A DNA stretch of 6,282 nucleotides, taken from positions 1-6,282 of the forward strand of contig CALDHJ010000054.1 in the NCBI GenBank assembly GCA_937941555.1, in the 5' to 3' direction. The position numbers and the translations under genes are program-made. This DNA is from an uncultured Granulosicoccaceae bacterium (GTDB taxonomy: Bacteria > Pseudomonadota > Gammaproteobacteria > CALCKW01). This document shows, one piece after another, positions 1 to 6,282 of this stretch; the first letter of the stretch is position 1; every line of letters starts with the position of its first letter. Under the pieces are notes generated by a model. The model was not told the DNA's origin and did not search any database. It saw only the letters and a list, made by a program, of their open reading frames with translations.

Positions 1-125
1 AAATCCCCGCGGTCCGCGGGCAACGGCGTACTGACCAGGGGTTCCTCGTCAAGTTGCGCATTTCCGGGCGGCGCGCTGCATGCGGCCAAGACGGCAACAA
101 GCAGGGTCACTCCAAGCGATTTCAT
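1..125 (-). CDS. N-terminus of a lipoprotein (partial, runs off left edge)
   Basis: The reverse strand opens with ATG at 125-123 and stays open for 41 codons to the window edge. The protein begins MKSLGVTLLVAVLAACSAPP: a Lys at residue 2, a hydrophobic stretch (about residues 4-15) and a lipobox LAAC with the acceptor Cys at residue 16. This is a classic type II signal peptide, so the mature protein should be lipidated and exported. Residue 17 is Ser rather than Asp, which favours Lol sorting to the outer membrane. A possible Shine-Dalgarno AAGGTG lies about 9 nt upstream. The gene is divergent from hemA. In gammaproteobacteria that place is commonly taken by lolB (outer-membrane lipoprotein acceptor, as in E. 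coli) or a tetratricopeptide-repeat lipoprotein (as in Pseudomonas). The 41 residues present cannot separate these, so no symbol is given. The lipoprotein call is firm and the family is unknown. Confidence 0.72.
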   Translation of the reverse strand, partial: MKSLGVTLLVAVLAACSAPPGNAQLDEEPLVSTPLPADRGD

Positions 126-171
126 CGAAACAGTCACCTTGTGGTGGACGCGGCACACGCGCACTGCCCCA

Positions 172-177
172 AGTCTA
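172..177 (-). promoter_or_regulatory. Candidate -10 element of the divergent lipoprotein gene
   Basis: Read on the minus strand this is TAGACT, a 4-of-6 match to the -10 consensus, 46 nt before the lipoprotein ATG. That distance leaves room for a 5' leader with the AAGGTG ribosome binding site. No -35-like hexamer is present at 16-18 nt spacing, so this is a low-confidence suggestion. Confidence 0.2.
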
Positions 178-353
178 GCGCGTCAGCGACCGCTCGGCGG
201 CAGAGACCCAATGCGAAATACAGCCGAAAACAGCGCCTGTTGCACCTCGACCACACCGTGAGCTTCGAGGGCCACAACCGGCACCTGCCCGAGACGGGGC
301 GAAGCGACGTCAATCAGGGCGCGATCGACGCCCGAAACCGACCCGTAACACGG

Positions 354-359
354 TAAACT
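354..359 (+). promoter_or_regulatory. Candidate -10 element of hemA
   Basis: TAAACT matches the sigma-70 -10 consensus at 4 of 6 positions. Only 7 nt separate it from the A of the hemA start codon, so transcription would begin at about 366-367, making a leaderless or nearly leaderless message. The hexamer 17 nt upstream (CCCGAA) does not resemble a -35 box, and no extended -10 TG is present. The support is position and composition only, so this is weak. Confidence 0.25.
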
Positions 360-366
360 TGCGCAC

Positions 367-1638
367 ATGCCGCTCGTTGCCTTCGGACTGAATCACCATA
401 CCGCGCCCGTCTCGGTCCGCGAGCGTGTGGCCGTTGATCCGATCGCCATGCCCGAGCACCTGCGCAACCTCGCATCGCTGTCGGCAGTTCGCGAGGTGGC
501 GATGGTCTCGACCTGCAATCGCACAGAAGTTTACGCGGCAGTCGATACACCGCATGTAGAAGACGTCGCGCGGCACTATTTCAGCACGCTCCAGCACGAC
601 TTCCAGACCATCAGCCCCTATCTCGTGAACCTCTCCGAGCGCGACGCGGTCCGCCATCTGTTCCGCGTCAGCAGTGGACTCGACTCACTCGTGCTCGGCG
701 AGCCGCAAATCCTCGGGCAGGTCAAAACCGCCTGGCAACAGGCGCGCAGCAACGGCACCCTCGGGCAATCGCTCGGCCGCCTGTTTCAGCACGCCTTTGC
801 GGTGGCAAAACAGGTTCGCCACGACACCGACATCGGCGCGGGTGCGGTGTCAGTCGCCTATGCGGCCGTGCAACTTACCGGTCGCCTGTTTGACCGGCTT
901 GAAGACAAGACGGCGCTGCTGCTCGGCGCGGGCGAGACCAGCGAGCTCGTCCTGCAACACCTGCGCGGCCAGGGCGTTGGCACAGTCATCATCGCGAACC
1001 GCTCTGTCGAGCGCGCTGAATCGCTGGCAAACCGATTCGAAGCCGAGGCCATCGCGCTCTCGGAACTCGATCACCACCTGCACCGCGCCGACATCCTGAT
1101 CGCCTCGACCGCCTCCAGCCGGCCCGTGTTCGGAAAGGGCGCAGTCGAAACAGCCTTGAAACGGCGCAAGCACCGGCCCATGTTGATGATCGATATTGCC
1201 GTGCCGCGCGATATCGAAGCCGAGGTCGCACAACTCGACGATGTCTTTCTCTATACCGTCGACGACCTTGAGAACATCATCGATTCCGGCCAGCAGGGCC
1301 GCCGGGAAGCCGCAGAACTCGGCGAATCCATTGTCGAGAAGGAAACCGATTCGTTCATGCGTTGGTTGGCAGAGCGCCAGTCGATCAACCCGCTGCTCAA
1401 GTTGCGGGAACACGCGAGCGCCATCGAAGAGGCCGAACTCGCGCGCGCACGGGCGCGCCTCGCCGCCGGGCAACCTGCCGACGACGTACTCGAGCGCCTC
1501 GCCCACGCCCTCACCAACAAATTCCTCCACGCGCCCTTGAGCGAGCTGCGCACCGCTGCGCAACGCGGTGACGACGCCACATTGGATGCAGCACAACGGC
1601 TGTTCCGGATTGATCAGAACCATGACACCCGCGATTGA
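367..1638 (+). CDS. hemA: Glutamyl-tRNA reductase
   Basis: HemA is the NADPH-dependent reductase that converts glutamyl-tRNA(Glu) to glutamate-1-semialdehyde, the first committed step of C5-pathway tetrapyrrole synthesis in the cytoplasm. The product is 423 aa, close to 418 in E. coli. It starts [20 protein letters not shown], the family N-terminus. The catalytic Cys is Cys50 in STCNRTE, and [16 protein letters not shown] completes the catalytic domain. The NADPH-binding domain carries GAGE (187-190), ANRS and the [10 protein letters not shown] segment. The C-terminal helical dimerisation domain ends with LTNKFLHAP. The ATG is the only usable start: an in-frame TAA lies at 346-348, with no start codon between. 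No Shine-Dalgarno sequence precedes it. The 3' end overlaps prfA by 17 nt. The residue aligning with E. coli Cys170, described as a haem ligand in Salmonella HemA, is Val168 here. The family call is secure. Confidence 0.98.
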   Translation: MPLVAFGLNHHTAPVSVRERVAVDPIAMPEHLRNLASLSAVREVAMVSTCNRTEVYAAVDTPHVEDVARHYFSTLQHDFQTISPYLVNLSERDAVRHLFRVSSGLDSLVLGEPQILGQVKTAWQQARSNGTLGQSLGRLFQHAFAVAKQVRHDTDIGAGAVSVAYAAVQLTGRLFDRLEDKTALLLGAGETSELVLQHLRGQGVGTVIIANRSVERAESLANRFEAEAIALSELDHHLHRADILIASTASSRPVFGKGAVETALKRRKHRPMLMIDIAVPRDIEAEVAQLDDVFLYTVDDLENIIDSGQQGRREAAELGESIVEKETDSFMRWLAERQSINPLLKLREHASAIEEAELARARARLAAGQPADDVLERLAHALTNKFLHAPLSELRTAAQRGDDATLDAAQRLFRIDQNHDTRD

Positions 1639-2707
1639 AGCCAAACTGCAAAGCCTGATCGAGCGACACGGCGAAGTGGCCGTGCTGCTCGGTGATCCCG
1701 ACACGCTGGCCGATCAAACCGCGTTTCGCAATCTGTCCCGTGAGTACGCGCGACTCGAACCCCTCGCCAATACCGTGACCGCGCTCGAGACGGCACGCGA
1801 CGACCTCAGTGCTGCACAGGACATGGCAGCAGACAGCGACCCCGACATGCGAGACATGGGCCGTCAGGAACAAAGCGCGTGCGAGCAACAGATCACCGAG
1901 CTCGAAGCCCAGTTGCAGGTGCTGTTGTTGCCGCGCGATGACCGCGACGACAGCAACGTCTTTGTCGAAGTGCGCGCCGGTACCGGGGGCGATGAAGCGG
2001 CGATCTTTGCCGGTGACCTCCTGCGCATGTACAGCCGCTACGCTGAACAACGCGGTTGGCAAACCGAAATGATCAGCGCGTCAGAGGGCGACCACGGCGG
2101 ATACAAACAAGCTGTCATGCGGGTGATCGGACAAGGGGCCTACTCGCGGCTCAAATTCGAATCCGGTGCCCACCGCGTTCAGCGCGTGCCGCAAACCGAA
2201 TCCCAGGGCCGCATCCATACCTCCGCCGCGACCGTCGCGATTCTGCCGGAGATCGAATCTGTCGATGAGATCGACATCAACCCGAGCGATCTGCGCGTCG
2301 ACACCTTTCGCGCCAGCGGTGCCGGCGGCCAGCACATCAACAAGACCGACTCCGCAATCCGGCTCACGCACTTGCCCAGCGGGATCGTCGTGGAATGCCA
2401 GGAGGAGCGCTCGCAGCACAAGAACCGCGCGCGCGCCCTTGCACTTTTGCAAGCCCGGTTACTCGACGACGAACAGGCCAAAGCGGCAGCGGAACAGACC
2501 GAGTCGCGTCGGCTTCAGGTCGGCAGCGGCGATCGCTCAGAACGCATTCGAACCTACAACTTTCCACAGGGTCGGGTCACCGACCACCGCGTCAACCTGA
2601 CGCTGTACAAGCTCGAAGACATCATGTCCGGCACCCTCGACGACATCATCGATCCCCTGCTCGCCGAACACCAGGCCGACCTCATGGCGGAACTGGCCAA
2701 TGCCTGA
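1622..2707 (+). CDS. prfA: Peptide chain release factor 1 (RF1)
   Basis: RF1 recognises UAA and UAG in the ribosomal A site and triggers peptidyl-tRNA hydrolysis. The 361-aa product is almost the length of E. coli RF1 (360). It has the helical N-terminal domain (about 1-105), the signature [11 protein letters not shown] starting at residue 117, the stop-codon recognition PxT motif as Pro190-Gln191-Thr192 followed by [10 protein letters not shown], and the catalytic GGQ at 235-237. The C-terminus ends in NLTLYKLE and EHQADLM, as in the family. The frame stays open 54 nt further upstream inside hemA, with an ATG at 1568. I chose the ATG at 1622 because [16 protein letters not shown] then aligns with the E. 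coli N-terminus. That gives a 17-nt overlap with hemA. Shine-Dalgarno support is weak, so translation probably depends on coupling to hemA. Gln237 is the expected methylation target of PrmC, encoded next. Confidence 0.98.
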   Translation: MTPAIEAKLQSLIERHGEVAVLLGDPDTLADQTAFRNLSREYARLEPLANTVTALETARDDLSAAQDMAADSDPDMRDMGRQEQSACEQQITELEAQLQVLLLPRDDRDDSNVFVEVRAGTGGDEAAIFAGDLLRMYSRYAEQRGWQTEMISASEGDHGGYKQAVMRVIGQGAYSRLKFESGAHRVQRVPQTESQGRIHTSAATVAILPEIESVDEIDINPSDLRVDTFRASGAGGQHINKTDSAIRLTHLPSGIVVECQEERSQHKNRARALALLQARLLDDEQAKAAAEQTESRRLQVGSGDRSERIRTYNFPQGRVTDHRVNLTLYKLEDIMSGTLDDIIDPLLAEHQADLMAELANA

Positions 2708-3605
2708 GGCGCCAGACAGGCTGCCCTCTGAACCCCCTTCGATCGGGTCGGCGCTGGCTCATGGCACCGCCACGCTCAACACGGTGTCGGACACTCCGCG
2801 CCGGGATGCAAGCCTGCTGCTGGCTCGGTGCGCCGGTCTCGATCAGGCCGCGCTTATCGCACACAGCGATCGCCCACTCGATCCCATTCAGCACAGCCGC
2901 TTCACTGCCGCCATTGCGCGCGCAGCGCACGGTGAACCCATCGCCTACCTGCTCGGATCTCAGCCCTTCTGGACACTCGATCTCGAGGTCAATGGCCACA
3001 CACTGATACCCCGACCCGACACCGAAACCTTGGTCGAGCAGGCACTCAAGCGGCTGCCAACCGAGTCGCCCACACGCGTGCTCGACCTCGGCACCGGTAG
3101 TGGCGCGGTTGCCATTGCCATCGCCTCGGAGCGACCGCACTGCTGCGTTACGGCGACCGACATCAGCGCCGATGCCCTGGCAGTGGCGCGGCGCAACGCT
3201 ACCCGCGCCGGTGTGACCATCGATTTCCTCGAGAGCGACTGGTTCTCGAACCTGCCGAACACCGAGATCCATACCAACGGTGCAACGCCATTCGAACTGA
3301 TCGTGAGCAACCCACCCTACATTGCCGAGGGTGACCCCCACCTAGACGCACCGGCGCTGCGCCACGAACCGCAGCGCGCCCTGGTGTCGGGACCGGACGG
3401 ACTCGACGCCGTGCGCATCCTCATTGCGCAGGCCAGCGGCTGGCTTGCACCCGCGGGTTGGTTATTACTCGAACACGGCTACGACCAGGCTGAGGCTGTG
3501 GCAGGGCTCATGGCCACACACCACTACCGCGGCATTGAAACAACCCACGACCTGGGCGGCAACCCGCGCGTGACATCGGGACAGATCCCGGGCACATCCG
3601 CATGA
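2700..3605 (+). CDS. prmC: Release factor glutamine methyltransferase
   Basis: PrmC (HemK) transfers a methyl group from S-adenosylmethionine to the side-chain nitrogen of the GGQ glutamine in RF1 and RF2, which raises termination efficiency. The 301-aa product has a helical N-terminal substrate-binding domain (about 1-95, including the TPRRDA segment at 32-37), the IPRPDTE motif (103-109), the SAM-binding loop DLGTGSG (129-135) and the catalytic NPPY (204-207), followed by DPHL and the late LLLEHG strand. E. coli PrmC is 277 aa; the surplus is partly about 13 extra residues at the N-terminus, rich in Pro and Glu. The ATG at 2700 lies 8 nt inside the end of prfA, with GGCGGA about 9 nt upstream as a plausible ribosome binding site. 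Stop-to-start overlaps on both sides mark it as an internal operon gene. The name hemK reflects only its old association with hemA. Confidence 0.97.
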   Translation: MPEAPDRLPSEPPSIGSALAHGTATLNTVSDTPRRDASLLLARCAGLDQAALIAHSDRPLDPIQHSRFTAAIARAAHGEPIAYLLGSQPFWTLDLEVNGHTLIPRPDTETLVEQALKRLPTESPTRVLDLGTGSGAVAIAIASERPHCCVTATDISADALAVARRNATRAGVTIDFLESDWFSNLPNTEIHTNGATPFELIVSNPPYIAEGDPHLDAPALRHEPQRALVSGPDGLDAVRILIAQASGWLAPAGWLLLEHGYDQAEAVAGLMATHHYRGIETTHDLGGNPRVTSGQIPGTSA

Positions 3606-5104
3606 GTTCGACACCACAGGATGAGTTCGCGGCAATCGATCTCGGCTCGAACAGTTTCCACATGGTGGTTGCACGCGAAGACGCAGGCCAGCTGCGTTTG
3701 CTTGATCGCCTGCGGGAACCGGTGTCCCTCGGCGCCGGCCTCGACGCCGACAAACGCCTGACCGAAGACGTGCAAGAGCGGGCGCTGTCGTGCCTGAGCA
3801 ATTTCGCCCAGCGACTGCGTGCGCTACCGCAGAAAAATGTTCGCGCTGTCGGCACCAAGACCTTGCGGCGCGCGACCAATGCTCGTGAATTCCTGCGCCA
3901 GGCCGAGCGTGTGCTGGGCCACAAGATCGATGTGATTCCCGGCCGGGAAGAAGCCCGCCTGATCTACCACGGCGTGCGCGCCAGCGGCGAGATGATTGGC
4001 CCGGCACCTTACCTCGTGCTCGACATCGGTGGTGCCAGCACCGAGATTGCGGTCGGCTCCGAGGCCCAACCGGATTTCACCGAGAGCATCAGCGCCGGCT
4101 GCGTGGTCGCAACCCAAAAGCATTTTTCCGGCGGCCGAGTGACCGAGGCGCGGTGGCGACGGGCCGTCAGCGACGTGCGAATCGAATTGCGGCCGCTCAA
4201 ACGCGCGCTGCAACGCAGCCAGTGGCAAAGCGCCATTGGCTGTTCCGGATCGATCAAGGCGATCGCAAACCATCTCCTTCGAACCGGCATCGGTGAGGGC
4301 GACACCGTGACGTCCGACGATTTGCAGGGCATTCGCGATACGCTGATCGCCGGTGGTTCAATTGACCACAGCGCCTTCGACGGCTTGCCCGAATCGCGAC
4401 GCCGTGTGTTTGCCGGCGGCTGCGCGGTACTGACCGCGTTGTTCGAATCGCTCGACATCGAATCGCTGCGCGTCTCCCAAGCCGCGTTGCGCGAAGGCGT
4501 GCTGTACGAATTGTTCGGCCACACCGAAAACGATGTACAGCGCCACACAGTCGGCAGCGTGCAACGTCGCTTCGGCATCGACACCGATCAGGCCAACCGC
4601 GTTGCCGAAACCGTGACAACGTTAATCGACAACCTCCAGGGCAGTTGGGACATCACCCCGCACAACCGACGGTTGTTGCAACACGCCGCACATTTGCATG
4701 AAATCGGGCTGGCCATTTCACACAGCCAGTTCCACAAACACGGCGAGTTGTTGCTCAATCGAACCGACCTGCCTGGATTCACCCGTCGCGAGCAAAGCAC
4801 CCTGGCAACGCTCGTGCGCCTGCAGCGCCGCCGCTTCAACGCCAAGCTGATTCCCGAGGCACTCGAGGCGGATCGCGTTGAAGTGATGCGCATGGCCCTG
4901 TTGCTGCGCATCGGCCTGATACTGTGCCGCGACCGCCAGCAGACTCCGACAGCGCCACTCGACATCAACGCCCGCAAGCGCGAAGTGACGATGTCTGCAC
5001 CAGCAAGTTGGTACGGGGCCCACCCGCTGACCCACAGCGAACTGCAGCGCGAGAGCGACTTTGCCGACGCAGCGGGCCTGGCGCTGGTGTTGCGAGACAG
5101 TTGA
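3602..5104 (+). CDS. ppx: Exopolyphosphatase, Ppx/GppA family
   Basis: Family members remove terminal phosphate from long-chain polyphosphate (Ppx) or hydrolyse pppGpp to ppGpp (GppA). The product is 500 aa; E. coli Ppx is 513. The N-terminal actin-like domain opens with FAAIDLGSNSFHM. The catalytic base corresponds to Glu117 in GREEARLI (Glu121 in E. coli), and the second phosphate loop is DIGGASTE at 141-148, with Asp141, Gly143 and Glu148 equal to Asp143, Gly145 and Glu150. ALREGVLYELFG leads into the C-terminal helical HD-like domain, which has HLHEIG around 364-369. It starts in an ATGA overlap with the prmC stop, so re-initiation is likely. Ala145 replaces the third Gly of DIGGGS in E. 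coli. N-terminal similarity favours Ppx, but GppA activity cannot be excluded from sequence alone. No ppk kinase gene is in view. Confidence 0.88.
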   Translation: MSSTPQDEFAAIDLGSNSFHMVVAREDAGQLRLLDRLREPVSLGAGLDADKRLTEDVQERALSCLSNFAQRLRALPQKNVRAVGTKTLRRATNAREFLRQAERVLGHKIDVIPGREEARLIYHGVRASGEMIGPAPYLVLDIGGASTEIAVGSEAQPDFTESISAGCVVATQKHFSGGRVTEARWRRAVSDVRIELRPLKRALQRSQWQSAIGCSGSIKAIANHLLRTGIGEGDTVTSDDLQGIRDTLIAGGSIDHSAFDGLPESRRRVFAGGCAVLTALFESLDIESLRVSQAALREGVLYELFGHTENDVQRHTVGSVQRRFGIDTDQANRVAETVTTLIDNLQGSWDITPHNRRLLQHAAHLHEIGLAISHSQFHKHGELLLNRTDLPGFTRREQSTLATLVRLQRRRFNAKLIPEALEADRVEVMRMALLLRIGLILCRDRQQTPTAPLDINARKREVTMSAPASWYGAHPLTHSELQRESDFADAAGLALVLRDS

Positions 5105-5106
5105 CC

Positions 5107-5679
5107 TCAGTCTGCCAGCAAAGCGTCCCGCCGCACCATGAGATCTGGCCAGAACCCACTAAAATCGACAACCAGCCCGTCCATCTCGCGATTGACAACC
5201 TCGTCCCCGCCAGCGAGCCCGGGCAAGCGGTGTGACAACCTCTCGCAAGCCACGGCGATACCATCTGCATCACCGATCCCGCTGAGCACGCGATACTGCA
5301 ACAAGCGCTCGCGCGTCTGCTGTAACCGCACTGGCAGACTCGCATGATGCTGTTCCAATGACGTGTGAACAGCAGCTTCAAAGTCGCTGAGCGACAGTTC
5401 TCCGAGCGTGTCCCACTGCCGCGCCAGCAAGTGGCCGTAGGCGAGATCAACGAGCACCCCGGCATAGCGCCGCCAAGGCCCGCTCAAGCGGTTTCGGCTG
5501 AGCCGCGCTGACGCATGCTGATCGGTGAAGGCATCGAGCGCGCGGTGGTGGCGAATCCCGTCGGCGAGTCGATCCGGATACGCCGACAAATCACGACCGC
5601 GCACGTAGTCACCCGCAATCTGCCCGGCCTGCAACATGCCGTCCTGTCCGGCGCAAAGAGCATGGGCAAGCAAGTGCAT
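5107..5679 (-). CDS. acpH: Acyl carrier protein phosphodiesterase
   Basis: AcpH hydrolyses the phosphopantetheine linkage of holo-acyl carrier protein, releasing 4'-phosphopantetheine and apo-ACP. The 190-aa product compares with 193 in E. coli and aligns without gaps over the first 53 residues. It begins MHLLAHAL, then GDYVRG with Asp24 at the same number as in E. coli, then GIRHHRALD and TD with His45, Arg46, Asp49 and Asp53 matching. These His/Asp residues are those expected of this HD-phosphatase-like metalloenzyme. The C-terminal half (SGFWPDLM near the end) is more divergent, as in the family. The ATG at 5679-5677 is chosen because it gives the family N-terminus; no clear Shine-Dalgarno sequence precedes it. 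Its stop codon lies 2 bp from the stop of the convergent ppx, and it is divergent from the moeB-like gene. Confidence 0.9.
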   Translation of the reverse strand: MHLLAHALCAGQDGMLQAGQIAGDYVRGRDLSAYPDRLADGIRHHRALDAFTDQHASARLSRNRLSGPWRRYAGVLVDLAYGHLLARQWDTLGELSLSDFEAAVHTSLEQHHASLPVRLQQTRERLLQYRVLSGIGDADGIAVACERLSHRLPGLAGGDEVVNREMDGLVVDFSGFWPDLMVRRDALLAD

Positions 5680-5771
5680 GTGAGGTGGTATCCGTCTGAG
5701 CGGGTGGCCTCTCGGGAGCGGAGCGGCCGAATCACTAGTGTAGACTGGCCGTTTTCCAACGGGCCACGGGT
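5680..5771. promoter_or_regulatory. Divergent promoter region, acpH / moeB-like gene
   Basis: These 92 bp separate two divergent start codons and should hold both promoters. On the plus strand a -10-like TAGACT (5741-5746) lies 25 nt before the GTG start; no -35-like hexamer is present 16-18 nt upstream. Just before it is the 8-bp palindrome CACTAGTG (5733-5740), and an imperfect hairpin (5747-5753 with 5758-5765, loop TTCC, one bulged G) follows. On the minus strand TACACT (5743-5738) is the nearest -10 candidate for acpH. All assignments are by eye and tentative. Confidence 0.35.
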
Positions 5772-6282
5772 GTGGACGACACGGGTTTCGAACGCTACAG
5801 CCGGCACATCAATCTCGACCAGGTCGGATTCGACGGCCAACTCGCCCTCGAGCACTCCCACGCGCTGCTGATCGGCGCCGGCGGGCTCGGTTGCCCTGCT
5901 GCGCTCTACCTGGCGGCTGCCGGCGTGGGCCAGATCACCCTGGTCGACGACGACCACGTCGAACTCTCGAATCTGCAACGGCAGATCGGACACCACACCG
6001 ACGCCATCGGCCAACCCAAGGCCGAGTCGCTGCAACGCGCGGCGCTCGCCATCAATCCCGCCGTGGCCGTGTCCACCGTGACAGGGCGCGCTGACGCAGA
6101 GACCCTGCCAGCGCTCGTCTCAGCAGCAGACGTCGTGTTGGACGGGTGCGACAACCTCTCAACCCGTCAGGCTGTCAATGCTGCGTGTGCACAACACAAC
6201 ACGACGCTGGTCACGGGCTCCGCCGTGCGCTTCGAGGGTCAGATTGCCGTGTTGAAGCCCGGACAGCCCGGCAGAGCGTGCT
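5772..6282 (+). CDS. moeB: MoeB/ThiF/HesA-type adenylyltransferase (partial, runs off right edge)
   Basis: MoeB adenylates the C-terminal glycine of the sulfur carrier MoaD for molybdopterin synthesis; ThiF does the same to ThiS for thiamine. The 170 complete codons present give RYSRH (Arg11 = E. coli MoeB Arg14), the ATP-binding loop GAGGLG (35-40), Asp59, SNLQRQ (Asn67, Arg70), GQPK (Lys83) and LDGCDN (Asp127 = Asp130). The ATP- and Mg-binding residues of the E1-like fold are therefore intact. The last residue, Cys170, aligns with the first Cys of the CxxC zinc motif. The start is the GTG at 5772: an in-frame TAG lies at 5736-5738, no ATG intervenes, and the N-terminus then fits MoeB. The Shine-Dalgarno sequence is poor. 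MoeB is preferred over ThiF because of overall similarity and because moeB follows prmC in Pseudomonas. The C-terminus, including any rhodanese domain, is outside the window. Confidence 0.8.
   Translation, partial: MDDTGFERYSRHINLDQVGFDGQLALEHSHALLIGAGGLGCPAALYLAAAGVGQITLVDDDHVELSNLQRQIGHHTDAIGQPKAESLQRAALAINPAVAVSTVTGRADAETLPALVSAADVVLDGCDNLSTRQAVNAACAQHNTTLVTGSAVRFEGQIAVLKPGQPGRAC

Larger units (their letters stand above)
126..366. other. Divergent intergenic region, lipoprotein gene / hemA
   Basis: This 241-bp stretch lies between the two divergent start codons and must carry promoters in both directions. I see no convincing gene in it; the open frames crossing it show no family resemblance and overlap coding sequence antisense. 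Visible elements are a -10-like TAAACT (354-359, plus strand) just before hemA, a -10-like TAGACT on the minus strand (177-172) before the lipoprotein gene, and a short inverted repeat GGGCG/CGCCC (317-321 and 329-333) around a CGATCG core. None has a recognisable -35 box at the usual distance. Confidence 0.6.

Noticed and set aside
6..20. Perfect inverted repeat CCCGCGG-T-CCGCGGG
   Set aside because: It lies within the lipoprotein coding sequence. A 1-nt spacer is too short for an RNA hairpin loop without opening the stem, and GC-only repeats are common in this composition.
54..356. A 100-codon plus-strand open frame across the lipoprotein start and the intergenic region
   Set aside because: It overlaps the signal-peptide coding region antisense. 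It has an arginine- and histidine-rich low-information product and no ribosome binding site or family resemblance.
1568..1621. Extended prfA start at ATG 1568
   Set aside because: The extra 18 residues have no counterpart in RF1. The ATG at 1622 restores the family N-terminus and gives a small operon overlap.
850..1704. A 284-codon open frame on the minus strand opposite hemA and the start of prfA
   Set aside because: It lies antisense to hemA, whose family match is unambiguous. Long antisense frames are expected in GC-rich coding DNA, and the product resembles no family I know.
2682..3341. A 219-codon open frame on the minus strand opposite prmC
   Set aside because: It is antisense to the SAM-binding and N-terminal regions of prmC. 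It shows no recognisable motif and is explained by codon bias.
3462..3467. Two consecutive TTA leucine codons in prmC, rare in GC-rich genomes
   Set aside because: TTA also occurs in prfA (2459-2461) and ppx (about 4621), so it is not confined to one gene and gives no sign of transfer or special regulation.

Overview
The window is a compact, GC-rich chromosomal segment (about 60-65 % GC judged by eye). It reads as a housekeeping region of a gammaproteobacterium. The HemA, RF1, PrmC, Ppx and AcpH products align along their length with my recollection of the E. coli proteins, often residue for residue at catalytic positions. The order hemA-prfA-prmC with a divergent lipoprotein gene upstream and a moeB-type gene nearby is typical of that class. 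I cannot name the genus. No mobile element, CRISPR array, tRNA or rRNA is visible.

Layout. Bases 1-125 (minus strand) hold the first 41 codons of an outer-membrane-type lipoprotein that runs off the left edge. A 241-bp divergent intergenic region (126-366) follows. Then come four plus-strand genes, each overlapping the next: hemA (367-1638, glutamyl-tRNA reductase), prfA (1622-2707, release factor RF1), prmC (2700-3605, release-factor glutamine methyltransferase) and ppx (3602-5104, exopolyphosphatase/GppA family). The overlaps are 17, 8 and 4 nt, so the four are almost certainly one transcript with translational coupling. Converging on ppx with only 2 bp between the stop codons is acpH on the minus strand (5107-5679, acyl-carrier-protein phosphodiesterase). 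A 92-bp divergent gap (5680-5771) separates acpH from a plus-strand MoeB/ThiF-type adenylyltransferase (5772 to the right edge). That gene is cut one base after the first cysteine of its probable zinc site.

How the genes relate. HemA commits glutamyl-tRNA to tetrapyrrole synthesis. PrfA ends translation at UAA/UAG, and PrmC methylates the GGQ glutamine of RF1 and RF2, so substrate and modifying enzyme are translated side by side. Ppx degrades polyphosphate or pppGpp and has no direct biochemical link to the first three. AcpH strips phosphopantetheine from acyl carrier protein, and the MoeB-like protein activates a sulfur-carrier protein.

I see no evidence for a previously undescribed system. 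The points worth checking are the ppx/acpH block placed between prmC and moeB, the 2-bp convergent junction with no room for an intergenic terminator, a possibly leaderless hemA message, and a few residue-level variations (Val at the described haem-ligand Cys of HemA, Ala in the Ppx phosphate loop).
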